A stretch of 64,000 nucleotides of DNA from Pseudomonadota bacterium (lineage in GTDB: Bacteria; Pseudomonadota; Alphaproteobacteria; Rhizobiales; Rhizobiaceae), in NCBI GenBank assembly GCA_023451735.1, contig JAEXYH010000046.1, forward strand, positions 47,948 to 111,947, read 5' to 3'. How positions within the stretch are numbered: the first letter of the stretch is position 1; each line of letters opens with the position of its first letter. A program made the translations under genes and the position numbers. Shown piece after piece: positions 34,464-41,876 of the stretch. The notes under the pieces are model-generated. The model saw only the letters and a list, made by a program, of their open reading frames with translations. It did no database searches and was not told where the DNA came from.

Positions 34464-34814
34464 TTAAAAGGATTTTTCTCTCTTCTTAGCATGAACCGGC
34501 CGATCGCCATGCGGCACGAGCCCGGCATCGGAAAGGGTTTCTCCGTCGCGCAGACCGTAGTGGGTTCTTAAAGTCCGCGCCTCCCGGCTGATGACAAGCA
34601 GTGGCCCCTTAAGCTCGCACAAAGCATTGAGTTCTCGAAGGACCAGCGCGTGAGCAACTCCGAACGTGCGGGCGAACGTACGGCTGTCGCGGGCAATGCC
34701 ACGTTCAGCCGCAACGATCAGCGCTGCCTGCAGAGATGTCAGCCGGGTATCTTTCGCCTGCATTCTGGCGACCAGTGAAAGGAACAGCCCGGCCTCATTC
34801 TCATTGTTGCTCAC
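34464..34814 (-). CDS. Small conserved protein translationally coupled to the YdeP-type molybdoenzyme
   Basis: 116 residues. Its ATG overlaps the stop of the molybdoenzyme gene by 4 nt, so the two are made together. Residues about 25-85 read as a winged-helix-like fold (T-S-L-Q-A-A-L-I-V-A-A-E-R-G-I-A-R-D-S-R-T-F, then H-A-L-V-L-R-E-L-N-A-L) and the tail is basic. I do not recognise a named family. It may be a dedicated chaperone, regulator or partner of the enzyme. Confidence 0.7.
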   Translation of the reverse strand: MSNNENEAGLFLSLVARMQAKDTRLTSLQAALIVAAERGIARDSRTFARTFGVAHALVLRELNALCELKGPLLVISREARTLRTHYGLRDGETLSDAGLVPHGDRPVHAKKREKSF

Positions 34815-37105
34815 GCAGCCTCGCGTCTGCGGAACGACACCATGATCGACTTGGACGTCGGCGTGTCGCTTTCGTCGCCCGCGCTGCCCAACGGTACAAG
34901 TACATTTAACTCGGGATAATAACCGGCGATGCTGCCGCGCGGGATATCATAGGGCACGAAGCGGAAATTCGGCGCCACGCGCGAAATTCCATCGTCATGG
35001 TCGGTGACGACGTCCATCCGGTCACCGGGTTCCGCACCGATCGCCTTCAGGTCTTCGGGATGGATGAAGATCACCTGCCGTTCGCCATAGACACCACGAT
35101 AGCGGTCATCGAGACCGTAGACAGTGGTATTGTACTGGTCGTGCGAGCGGAAGGTCTGCAACGCGAAACGACCGTCGCCCTTGCGGGCGCGCTGGTGCAC
35201 GGTCTCCTCCGGCAAGGTGGTCGCCGAGAAAGATGCCTTGCTCGTCAGGGTATTCCATTCACGATGAGCAGCCGTATTGCGCAGGTGAAAACCCCGCGGC
35301 TTGCGCAGACGTACATTATAGTCATCGAAGCCCGGGATTGTCGCCTCGATATGGTCGCGAATGCGATCGTAATCGTCGGCCAGTGCTGCCCAGCCGACGA
35401 CGCCTGAACCCACCGTAGCTTCCGCAATGCCGGCGATGATCGCGACTTCCGAGAGAAGATGCGGTGAAGCCGGGCGATTAATGCCGGCCGAGCCATGCAC
35501 CATGCTCATCGAATCCTCGACGCTCACGAGCTGCGAGTTGCCGGCCGAATTGAGATCCATTTCGGTTCGTCCAAGGCACGGCAGGATATAGGATATCTCA
35601 CCCGGCATCAGATGCGAATGGTTCGGCTTCGTCGCGATATTGACGGTAAGCTTCATCCGGCGCAGCGCGGTCTCGACCAATGCACTATCGGGTGTTGCGC
35701 GCGCGAAATTGCCGCCAAGCCCGATGAAGGCCTGCGCAGACCCATCCAGCATTGCACCGATGGCGGAAAGGACGTTATGCCCATCGGCACGCGGCGCGGC
35801 GAAACCGAAATGTTTTTCCAGCGCATCGAGAAAAGCAGCAGGCGGCTTTTCATTGATGCCTACCGTCCGGTCGCCCTGCACGTTGGAATGACCGCGCACC
35901 GGGCAAAGCCCCGCACCCGGCCTGCCGATATTGCCGCGCAGGAACATGAAATTGGAGATCTCGCGGATCGTCGCCACCGAATGGAGATGCTGGGTCACGC
36001 CCATCGCCCAGGTGCAGATCACCGTCTCGGCCTTGATATAGACGGCCGCCGCCCGCTCGATCTCCAGGCGGGTCAGGCCCGACTGATCCTCGATCTCGGC
36101 CCAGCTCGTGGCATCGACTGCGGCGCGATATTCGGCAAAACCGGCGCAATGCTCGGCAATGAAGGCATGGTCGAGAACCGATGGCTCGCCCGCGGCTATC
36201 GCTGCATCTTCTGCTGCAAGAACAATCTTTGCCATGCCGCGCACGGCCGCCATGTCGCCGCCGAGACGTGGCTGGTAATAGTGGCTGGCGATCTCGGTCG
36301 AACCGCCGCGCAGCATTTCGATCTTGTCCTGCGGATCGGAAAATCGCTCGAGACCCTTTTCACGAACCGGATTGAACACTACCACATCGGCACCGCGCAT
36401 GGCGGCACGGCGCAGGTCGCCCAGCATGCGCGGATGGTTGGTGCCGGGGTTCTGGCCGATGACGAAGATGGCATCCGCCTTCTCGAAATCCTCGAGCAGC
36501 ACTGTGCCCTTGCCGACGCCGATCGCCTGTTTCAGCGCAACACCACTCGCCTCGTGGCACATGTTCGAGCAATCGGGAAAATTGTTGGTGCCGTAGATGC
36601 GCACGAACAGCTGGTAGAGATAGGCCGCCTCGTTGCTGGCCCGGCCGGATGTATAAAACTCCGCGCGATCGGGACTGTCGAGGTTCCGGAGAATACTGCC
36701 GATCTCGGCGAAGGCATCTTCCCAGGCAACCGGCAGATACCGGTCGCTTGCCGCATCATAGCGCATCGGATGGGTGAGGCGACCGTTGAGCTCCAGCGCG
36801 TAGTCACTCAGCTTGCGGAGATCCGAGACCGTATTGGCGGCGAAAAAGGCAGGCGTCGCACGCTTTTCCGTCGCCTCCCAGGAGACGGCCTTCACCCCGT
36901 TTTCGCAGAATTCAAATGACGATCCGTGTTCGGGATCCCCCCAGGCGCAGCCGGGGCAGTCGAACCCGTCCGGCTGGTTTGCCTTCAACATGGTGCGGGC
37001 GCCGGAGAGCGGCGATCCGCTTTCGAGAAGCCGCTTGCCGCAGCTTTTCAACGCGCCCCAGCCACCGGCGGCCGAGGATTTCTTGCCAATAAACGATGCA
37101 GTCAT
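34811..37105 (-). CDS. FdhF/YdeP family molybdopterin oxidoreductase
   Basis: 764 residues. The molybdopterin oxidoreductase core and dinucleotide-binding C-terminal domain are complete. The N-terminal N-Q-P-D-G-F-D-C-P-G-C-A-W-G-D is diagnostic of the YdeP subgroup; only C-P-G-C is present, so a full four-cysteine iron-sulfur motif of formate dehydrogenase H is not evident. The Mo-ligand region reads S-N-M-C-H-E-A-S-G-V. E. coli YdeP is linked to acid resistance; its reaction is not established. The gene overlaps its small partner at 34814 and is preceded by two palindromic sites (37117-37130 and 37161-37179). The usual LysR neighbour is absent. Confidence 0.87.
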   Translation of the reverse strand: MTASFIGKKSSAAGGWGALKSCGKRLLESGSPLSGARTMLKANQPDGFDCPGCAWGDPEHGSSFEFCENGVKAVSWEATEKRATPAFFAANTVSDLRKLSDYALELNGRLTHPMRYDAASDRYLPVAWEDAFAEIGSILRNLDSPDRAEFYTSGRASNEAAYLYQLFVRIYGTNNFPDCSNMCHEASGVALKQAIGVGKGTVLLEDFEKADAIFVIGQNPGTNHPRMLGDLRRAAMRGADVVVFNPVREKGLERFSDPQDKIEMLRGGSTEIASHYYQPRLGGDMAAVRGMAKIVLAAEDAAIAAGEPSVLDHAFIAEHCAGFAEYRAAVDATSWAEIEDQSGLTRLEIERAAAVYIKAETVICTWAMGVTQHLHSVATIREISNFMFLRGNIGRPGAGLCPVRGHSNVQGDRTVGINEKPPAAFLDALEKHFGFAAPRADGHNVLSAIGAMLDGSAQAFIGLGGNFARATPDSALVETALRRMKLTVNIATKPNHSHLMPGEISYILPCLGRTEMDLNSAGNSQLVSVEDSMSMVHGSAGINRPASPHLLSEVAIIAGIAEATVGSGVVGWAALADDYDRIRDHIEATIPGFDDYNVRLRKPRGFHLRNTAAHREWNTLTSKASFSATTLPEETVHQRARKGDGRFALQTFRSHDQYNTTVYGLDDRYRGVYGERQVIFIHPEDLKAIGAEPGDRMDVVTDHDDGISRVAPNFRFVPYDIPRGSIAGYYPELNVLVPLGSAGDESDTPTSKSIMVSFRRREAA

Positions 37106-37116
37106 GACAAATGCTA

Positions 37117-37130
37117 TTGACGATCGTCAA
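37117..37130. promoter_or_regulatory. Perfect palindrome just upstream of the YdeP-type gene
   Basis: TTGACGATCGTCAA, a perfect 14-nt palindrome, 12 nt upstream of the ATG at 37105. It could be an operator overlapping the promoter or leader. Confidence 0.4.
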
Positions 37131-37160
37131 AAGCGCTTCAAGCCGGCTGTTCATATGGAT

Positions 37161-37179
37161 TGATAGATAAAACCTATCA
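37161..37179. promoter_or_regulatory. Candidate LysR-type box upstream of the YdeP-type gene
   Basis: TGATAG, seven bases, CTATCA: a perfect 6-base inverted repeat of the ATAG-N7-CTAT style bound by many LysR regulators. YdeP-type genes often sit beside a LysR gene; none is present here. Confidence 0.5.
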
Positions 37180-37188
37180 GCCGCTTCG

Positions 37189-37569
37189 TCACCCAACCCG
37201 CGGGATGGTACAGGCCTCACCGCCACCGAAAATACGCGAGCGGCTGAGAAACCGCTTCTCCCGACCGTTATCGAGCGAGAACATTCCGCCCCTGCCTGGC
37301 ACGACGTCGATGATCAATTGCGTATGCTTCCATGCTTCGAACTGGCTGCCGCTGATATAGACCGGTACTCCCCCGATCTCACCCAGTTTCACGTCATGGT
37401 CGCCGATGATGAAATCATCCGCAGGGTAACACATCGGCGATGACCCGTCGCAGCAGCCGCCGGACTGGTGAAACAGGATTTCGGGGTAATCCTGTCGGAT
37501 TTCGGTGATGAGATCGAGCGCGGCATCGGTGGCCGTGACGCGCGGCTCGCCATTGACATGAGTATTCAT
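37189..37569 (-). CDS. DUF779 domain protein
   Basis: 126 residues, near full length of DUF779. The cysteine-rich H-Q-S-G-G-C-C-D-G-S-S-P-M-C-Y segment (about 35-49) and the later G-R-G-G-M-F-S-L-D-N are the family hallmarks; the paired cysteines may bind metal. DUF779 genes are commonly found beside acetaldehyde-type aldehyde dehydrogenases, as here (38055-39563), so an accessory role in that oxidation is likely, though no biochemical role is established. GGGAGGAGAGACC precedes the ATG. Confidence 0.85.
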   Translation of the reverse strand: MNTHVNGEPRVTATDAALDLITEIRQDYPEILFHQSGGCCDGSSPMCYPADDFIIGDHDVKLGEIGGVPVYISGSQFEAWKHTQLIIDVVPGRGGMFSLDNGREKRFLSRSRIFGGGEACTIPRVG

Positions 37570-37598
37570 GGTCTCTCCTCCCGCAATGCTATTGATGC

Positions 37599-37928
37599 TC
37601 AGATGATGAGCTGAATGAAGTCTATCACGATCGCCATGAAAACGCCCGAGACAGTCATCGCCAGGCCGCAGAGAAACACTCTGCTTGCCCGGTCATAGAC
37701 CCGCCGCTGGAGTGAATCGTGCCGCAGAAAGATCACCAGAGAACTGCCCTGCGTAATGATCCCTGCAGATAACAGAAGCATTGTCGGCAGGTCGATCAGG
37801 GTCCATGGGATCGGATTTTGAGCCCATTGGCTGAGAAAGGTGAGCGAGAACGAAAGGATTATCCCCACAACGGTCAGTGTGCCGTTGCGGAAAAGCATTT
37901 CGACCAGCGGTTCGTTTTCATTCGACAT
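37599..37928 (-). CDS. Small membrane protein of unknown function
   Basis: 109 residues from ATG 37928 (an upstream in-frame start at 37949 adds 7). Three hydrophobic segments are visible: about 17-33, 43-63 and 82-107. I do not recognise a family. It lies between the DUF779 gene and the aldehyde dehydrogenase gene on the same strand, 29 nt from the DUF779 start, so it may be part of that operon. Confidence 0.6.
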   Translation of the reverse strand: MSNENEPLVEMLFRNGTLTVVGIILSFSLTFLSQWAQNPIPWTLIDLPTMLLLSAGIITQGSSLVIFLRHDSLQRRVYDRASRVFLCGLAMTVSGVFMAIVIDFIQLII

Positions 37929-38054
37929 CGTGGAACATCTCGACTGCACGATCCTGACTGCCTATCGAATAGCGCTTTCTCAGGAATTTCAAGGTCTGCC
38001 ATCGAGATGAAAGCCGGGCAGGAGCGTCGTTTCTCCTGCCCGGCTCGACCTGTG

Positions 38055-39563
38055 TCAGAAGAAGCCTAGCTTCTTCGGGCTGTAGCTCACCAGCATGTTT
38101 TTGGTCTGCTGGTAGTGATCGAGCATCATCTTGTGGGTCTCGCGACCGATACCCGACTGCTTGTAGCCACCAAAGGCCGCATGCGCCGGATAGGCATGGT
38201 AGCAATTGGTCCAGACGCGACCGGCCTGAATCTCGCGACCAAAGCGGTAGGCCCGGTTGCCGTCACGCGTCCACACGCCGGCACCAAGGCCGTAAAGCGT
38301 GTCATTGGCGATTTCGAGTGCTTCCGCATCAGTCTTGAACTTGGTGACGGAAACCACGGGCCCGAAGATTTCCTCCTGGAACACGCGCATCTTGTTATGC
38401 CCGGCAAAGATCGTCGGCTTGATATAATAGCCGCTGGCAAGTTCACCGCCGAGATCATTGCGCGATCCGCCGGTCAGCACTTCGGCACCTTCCTGCTTGC
38501 CGATATCGAGATAGGAGAGAATTTTCTCCATCTGCTCGCTCGATGCCTGTGCGCCGATCATCGTGGCGCTATCGAGCGGGTTGCCCTGCACGATCGCTTC
38601 TACGCGCTTCACCGCACGTTCCATGAACCGGTCATAGATAGACTCATGCACCAGCGCACGGCTCGGGCATGTGCAGACTTCGCCCTGGTTGAGGGCAAAC
38701 ATCGCAAACCCTTCCAGCGCCTTGTCGAGGAAGTCGTCGTCTTCGTTCGCCACGTCGGCAAAGAAGATGTTGGGCGACTTGCCGCCGAGTTCCAGCGTCA
38801 CCGGTATAAGGTTCTGGCTGGCATATTGCATGATCAGCCGGCCCGTCGTCGTCTCGCCGGTAAAGGCGATCTTGGCGATCCGGTTGGACGATGCCAGCGG
38901 CTTGCCGGCTTCCAGACCGAAACCGTTGACGATATTGAGCACGCCCGGCGGCAGCAGATCACCGATGATTTCCGCCCAGACCAGCAGCGATGCCGGCGTC
39001 TGTTCAGCCGGTTTGATGACGACGCAGTTGCCGGCTGCCAGTGCAGGAGCGAGCTTCCAGGCCGCCATCAGGATCGGGAAATTCCAGGGAATGATCTGGC
39101 CTACGACACCAAGCGGTTCGTGGAAATGATAGGCGACGGTATCGTTGTCGATCTCGCCGATCGACCCTTCCTGCGCGCGAATGCAGGAGGCAAAATAGCG
39201 GAAATGGTCGATGGCGAGAGGAATATCGGCGGCCATTGTTTCCCGGATCGGCTTACCGTTGTCCCAGGTTTCGGCCTGGGCGAGCACTTCCAGCTTGTCC
39301 TCCATCCGCTGGGCGATCTTCATCAGGATGTTGGAGCGTTCGGCCGGTGCGGTGCGGCCCCACTTGTCCTTGGCAGCGTGGGCAGCGTCGAGCGCCGCGT
39401 TGATATCCTTCTCGTCCGAACGTGGGATTTCGCAAAGCTTGCCGCCGGTGACCGGGGTAATGTTGTCGAAATACTTGCCCGAGATCGGCTCCCTCCATTC
39501 GCCGCCGATATAGTTGCCGTACTTCAGCTTGAACGGCGATTCGACGATTTTCTGGTGCAGCAT
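38055..39563 (-). CDS. NAD(P)+ aldehyde dehydrogenase, AldA/ExaC-type (acetaldehyde-like)
   Basis: 502 residues from ATG 39563 (AAGGGAGGATGAC in front); the frame runs on upstream to 39707 without a ribosome site. Active-site cysteine in N-Q-G-E-V-C-T-C-P-S-R, general base in L-E-L-G-G-K-S-P-N, cofactor motif F-T-G-E-T-T-T-G and P-W-N-F-P near residue 165. N-Q-G-E-V-C-T-C is the form of the AcoD/ExaC/AldB group acting on acetaldehyde. It lies downstream of an AcoR-like regulator, across a palindromic site, and upstream of the DUF779 gene. It may also remove acetaldehyde made by EutBC. Confidence 0.92.
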   Translation of the reverse strand: MLHQKIVESPFKLKYGNYIGGEWREPISGKYFDNITPVTGGKLCEIPRSDEKDINAALDAAHAAKDKWGRTAPAERSNILMKIAQRMEDKLEVLAQAETWDNGKPIRETMAADIPLAIDHFRYFASCIRAQEGSIGEIDNDTVAYHFHEPLGVVGQIIPWNFPILMAAWKLAPALAAGNCVVIKPAEQTPASLLVWAEIIGDLLPPGVLNIVNGFGLEAGKPLASSNRIAKIAFTGETTTGRLIMQYASQNLIPVTLELGGKSPNIFFADVANEDDDFLDKALEGFAMFALNQGEVCTCPSRALVHESIYDRFMERAVKRVEAIVQGNPLDSATMIGAQASSEQMEKILSYLDIGKQEGAEVLTGGSRNDLGGELASGYYIKPTIFAGHNKMRVFQEEIFGPVVSVTKFKTDAEALEIANDTLYGLGAGVWTRDGNRAYRFGREIQAGRVWTNCYHAYPAHAAFGGYKQSGIGRETHKMMLDHYQQTKNMLVSYSPKKLGFF

Positions 39564-39669
39564 GTCATCCTCCCTTGATGTGACTGCCTCCCGGTTCATG
39601 GACCGGGCTGGAAAGAAATCTGCGTCGCCATTTCCTTGACGAAAAGCAGGCCGCGGCGATATGGCAGCG

Positions 39670-39697
39670 CACACTGTCGCACCCTTGCTACAGTGTG
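39670..39697. promoter_or_regulatory. Extended palindrome between AcoR-like regulator and aldehyde dehydrogenase genes
   Basis: Perfect arms CACACTGT (39670-39677) and ACAGTGTG (39690-39697) with a 12-base spacer; partial symmetry continues outward (ATGGC at 39661 and GCCAT at 39703). It lies about 107-134 nt upstream of the dehydrogenase start, a good place for an activator site of the AcoR-like protein. Confidence 0.55.
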
Positions 39698-39739
39698 AGG
39701 CAGCCATGCATGCGGCACTGCAACGGAACTCGATTTATC

Positions 39740-40693
39740 TCAATGCAGACCGAACCGGTTCATCTTGCGGTGAAGCGTCGCCCGGCTCATTCCAAGCGCA
39801 ATCGCGGCCTGTGAGACGTTACCATTGGCGCGCGACAGGGCTCGCATCAGCGCTGCCCGCTCCGCCTCGACCAGATCCCGGCGATCGCCGGGACTGCTCT
39901 CATCAAGGGCATCCGCCGCCGGAATGCCTGCCGCAATACGGTTGTCATCAAGCGCAAGCGCCAGACGCGCGGCACGGGTTGCGCCGACGACGAGATCGTT
40001 GCGATCGACGGCAAGCAGGGCGGCGGCCGCATGTGCCGCCTGCGGCACCATCAGGAACCGGGCGCCCGGAAATGCGGAGCGAAACAGATTGAGCTCGATC
40101 CTGAGCGCGGCATCTCGCACCGTTTGCGCAAGTATGGAGAGCATCATTTCATTGACGTCGTCGCGGCATGTGGAAATGTCGAGCGCCGCCGCCACTTCGC
40201 CGCGGTGGTCTCGGATCGGTGCGGTGGTACAGCTCAGCCCGGTGTTGGAAGAGAAAAAATGCTGGTCCCGAAAGATCGAGACGGCGCGCTCGTCTGCCAG
40301 CGCCGTACCGATCCCATTGGTCCCGATGCTGGCTTCGGTCCAGATCGCCGCCGTCCAAAGGCCGAGATCGTGAAACGCTCTGTCGTCTCCGGCGGAACCG
40401 CGGCGCTCCAGCGCCACGCCGTTCCGGTCGGTCAGAAGCAGGCAGCAGCCCGATTTGCCGACCGTGGAAAACAGCCTGTCCATCTCTTCCCGCGCTTCAA
40501 CGATCAGGCGCTCGGACGCCTGTCGCGTGTGATGAAACTCGCTGTCGGTAAGGCGTTCAGGCGCACGTTCCTGCTCGGGCGCCAGATGGTGCATGACCAT
40601 GCAACGACGCCATGAAGCGACCACGGGCGAACTTGCCGCAGCAGACTGGGCCGAGGCGTACACCTCGTCCGCATGCAGGGAAACAGGATGCAT
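39740..40693 (-). CDS. AcoR-like regulator (GAF + Fis-type HTH) lacking the AAA+ domain
   Basis: 317 residues from ATG 40693 (GGGAGGAGCCC in front). The N-terminal part matches AcoR: S-W-R-R-C near residue 30 and a GAF domain with G-T-N-G-I-G-T-A-L near 145-155. The C-terminal 45 residues are a Fis-type helix-turn-helix (L-S-R-A-N-G-N-V-S-Q-A-A-I-A-L-G-M-S-R-A-T-L-H-R-K). The sigma-54-contacting AAA+ module (GAFTGA and Walker motifs, about 240 residues) that AcoR carries between these parts is missing. It therefore probably works without sigma-54 contact. Upstream of, and same strand as, the aldehyde dehydrogenase gene. Confidence 0.88.
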   Translation of the reverse strand: MHPVSLHADEVYASAQSAAASSPVVASWRRCMVMHHLAPEQERAPERLTDSEFHHTRQASERLIVEAREEMDRLFSTVGKSGCCLLLTDRNGVALERRGSAGDDRAFHDLGLWTAAIWTEASIGTNGIGTALADERAVSIFRDQHFFSSNTGLSCTTAPIRDHRGEVAAALDISTCRDDVNEMMLSILAQTVRDAALRIELNLFRSAFPGARFLMVPQAAHAAAALLAVDRNDLVVGATRAARLALALDDNRIAAGIPAADALDESSPGDRRDLVEAERAALMRALSRANGNVSQAAIALGMSRATLHRKMNRFGLH

Positions 40694-40794
40694 GGGCTCC
40701 TCCCGGGCGAATGCTTGCATCAAGTTTCGCTAAAAAGCCGATGCTTTGCAATCGTCAAGCGGGCAGCCCACGAACTACTTATCGAGATACCACA

Positions 40795-41694
40795 TCACGC
40801 GGCGCGTCGAGGTTCGCATCTGGCAAAAGGCGCAAAAGCGTGCCGCACGCGCAGGATCGTTTCCGGTTCGGCCGCCAACAGCGGCAGACGGACATCGGCC
40901 GACGACTGATGCAGGAAGAACTGCGCTTCCTTCAGCGCCGCAACATCATCGGTACCGAGCGCGGCTGCGGCCCCGGACATCGTCTGCAGCAGGGAATTGG
41001 AACCACTGCGGGGCTCCGTCATCGCCACCATGGTCTGCACCGGAGAGGGAATGACGTTGGCCAATGCCGACAGCGCTCCATGTCCGCCCAGATCGAGAAA
41101 GTCCATCGATCTGTTGTCATCTCTTGACAGATGGGTGAACCGGTCTTTGAGTGAGATCGGCAAGGCCGCAAAATGCTCAAGACGCCCGGCTCCATGGCAG
41201 ATGCCGACGATCGCATCGATTTCGGCAAGTGCCTCCGGCAGCGTGCTGCCGAAATCCTTTGCCGTCCGCATCGGATCGTCATCCACAAGAACTGGAATAC
41301 CGACCGCTGAAGCGATTTCGCGAAAGTGATTAACCACACCTGTCAGTGTCGGTTTCGAATAATATGGCCCCGTGACGAGCAGCGCATCGGCGCCGAACTG
41401 TTCGGCATGATGGCATTGCTCGAGCGTTTTGGCCGTGCAGTTCGTGCCGGTCGCGGCAATTACGGTGAGATGCGGTCGAGCGCGGGAGACGCAGATTTTC
41501 AGAAGATTATCGCGCTCATCAGCACCCAGCACCGGCCCCTCGCCGATGACATCGCAGACGACAACTCCGTCGACTCCGGCGATGATCTGGCGGTCGATCG
41601 CAGCCTCGAACGCGAGTGGGTCAATTTGGCCTTCACTGAAAGGCGTAAGAAGGGGTGTGTAAGTTTGACGCCTTGCACGAAGGAAGGGTGTCAT
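40795..41694 (-). CDS. Dihydrodipicolinate synthase/NAL-family protein lacking the Schiff-base lysine
   Basis: 299 residues of DapA/NanA-type TIM barrel; AGGAGCCAAACC precedes the ATG. The segment G-P-Y-Y-S-K-P-T matches the tyrosine region of the family. However, where E. coli DapA has I-I-G-I-K-E-A-T-G (lysine 161 forms the Schiff base), this protein has I-V-G-I-C-H-G-A-G (cysteine 166). The G-T-T-G-E motif is also changed to D-V-I-G-E. It is therefore unlikely to be a normal class I aldolase, and may be inactive or have a new role. It is monocistronic and divergent from kup. Confidence 0.8.
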   Translation of the reverse strand: MTPFLRARRQTYTPLLTPFSEGQIDPLAFEAAIDRQIIAGVDGVVVCDVIGEGPVLGADERDNLLKICVSRARPHLTVIAATGTNCTAKTLEQCHHAEQFGADALLVTGPYYSKPTLTGVVNHFREIASAVGIPVLVDDDPMRTAKDFGSTLPEALAEIDAIVGICHGAGRLEHFAALPISLKDRFTHLSRDDNRSMDFLDLGGHGALSALANVIPSPVQTMVAMTEPRSGSNSLLQTMSGAAAALGTDDVAALKEAQFFLHQSSADVRLPLLAAEPETILRVRHAFAPFARCEPRRAA

Positions 41695-41876
41695 GGTTTG
41701 GCTCCTGTTTTTACAGAAACCAACATTGCTCTACACGCATAGGATTTCGATATGTGGAGCGAGACTATGACATCAAAGTCTTATATGCATCCATTTGCCT
41801 TGATCGCGGCGATGCACCATATTCCGCGCCAGACATATACACTGAACGACACCTTGGCCCTGCGCCTGGAGACTTT

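Noticed and set aside
34811..37105. The YdeP-type enzyme as a formate dehydrogenase that works with PflB
   Set aside because: It is 19 kb from pflB, has only a C-x2-C motif in place of a full iron-sulfur motif, and no hydrogenase or electron-transfer subunits are near. The YdeP subgroup is not known to oxidise formate.
39564..39660. A sigma-54 (-24/-12) promoter before the aldehyde dehydrogenase gene
   Set aside because: I looked for TGGCAC-N5-TTGC on the minus strand and found no acceptable match; the regulator also lacks the AAA+ domain.
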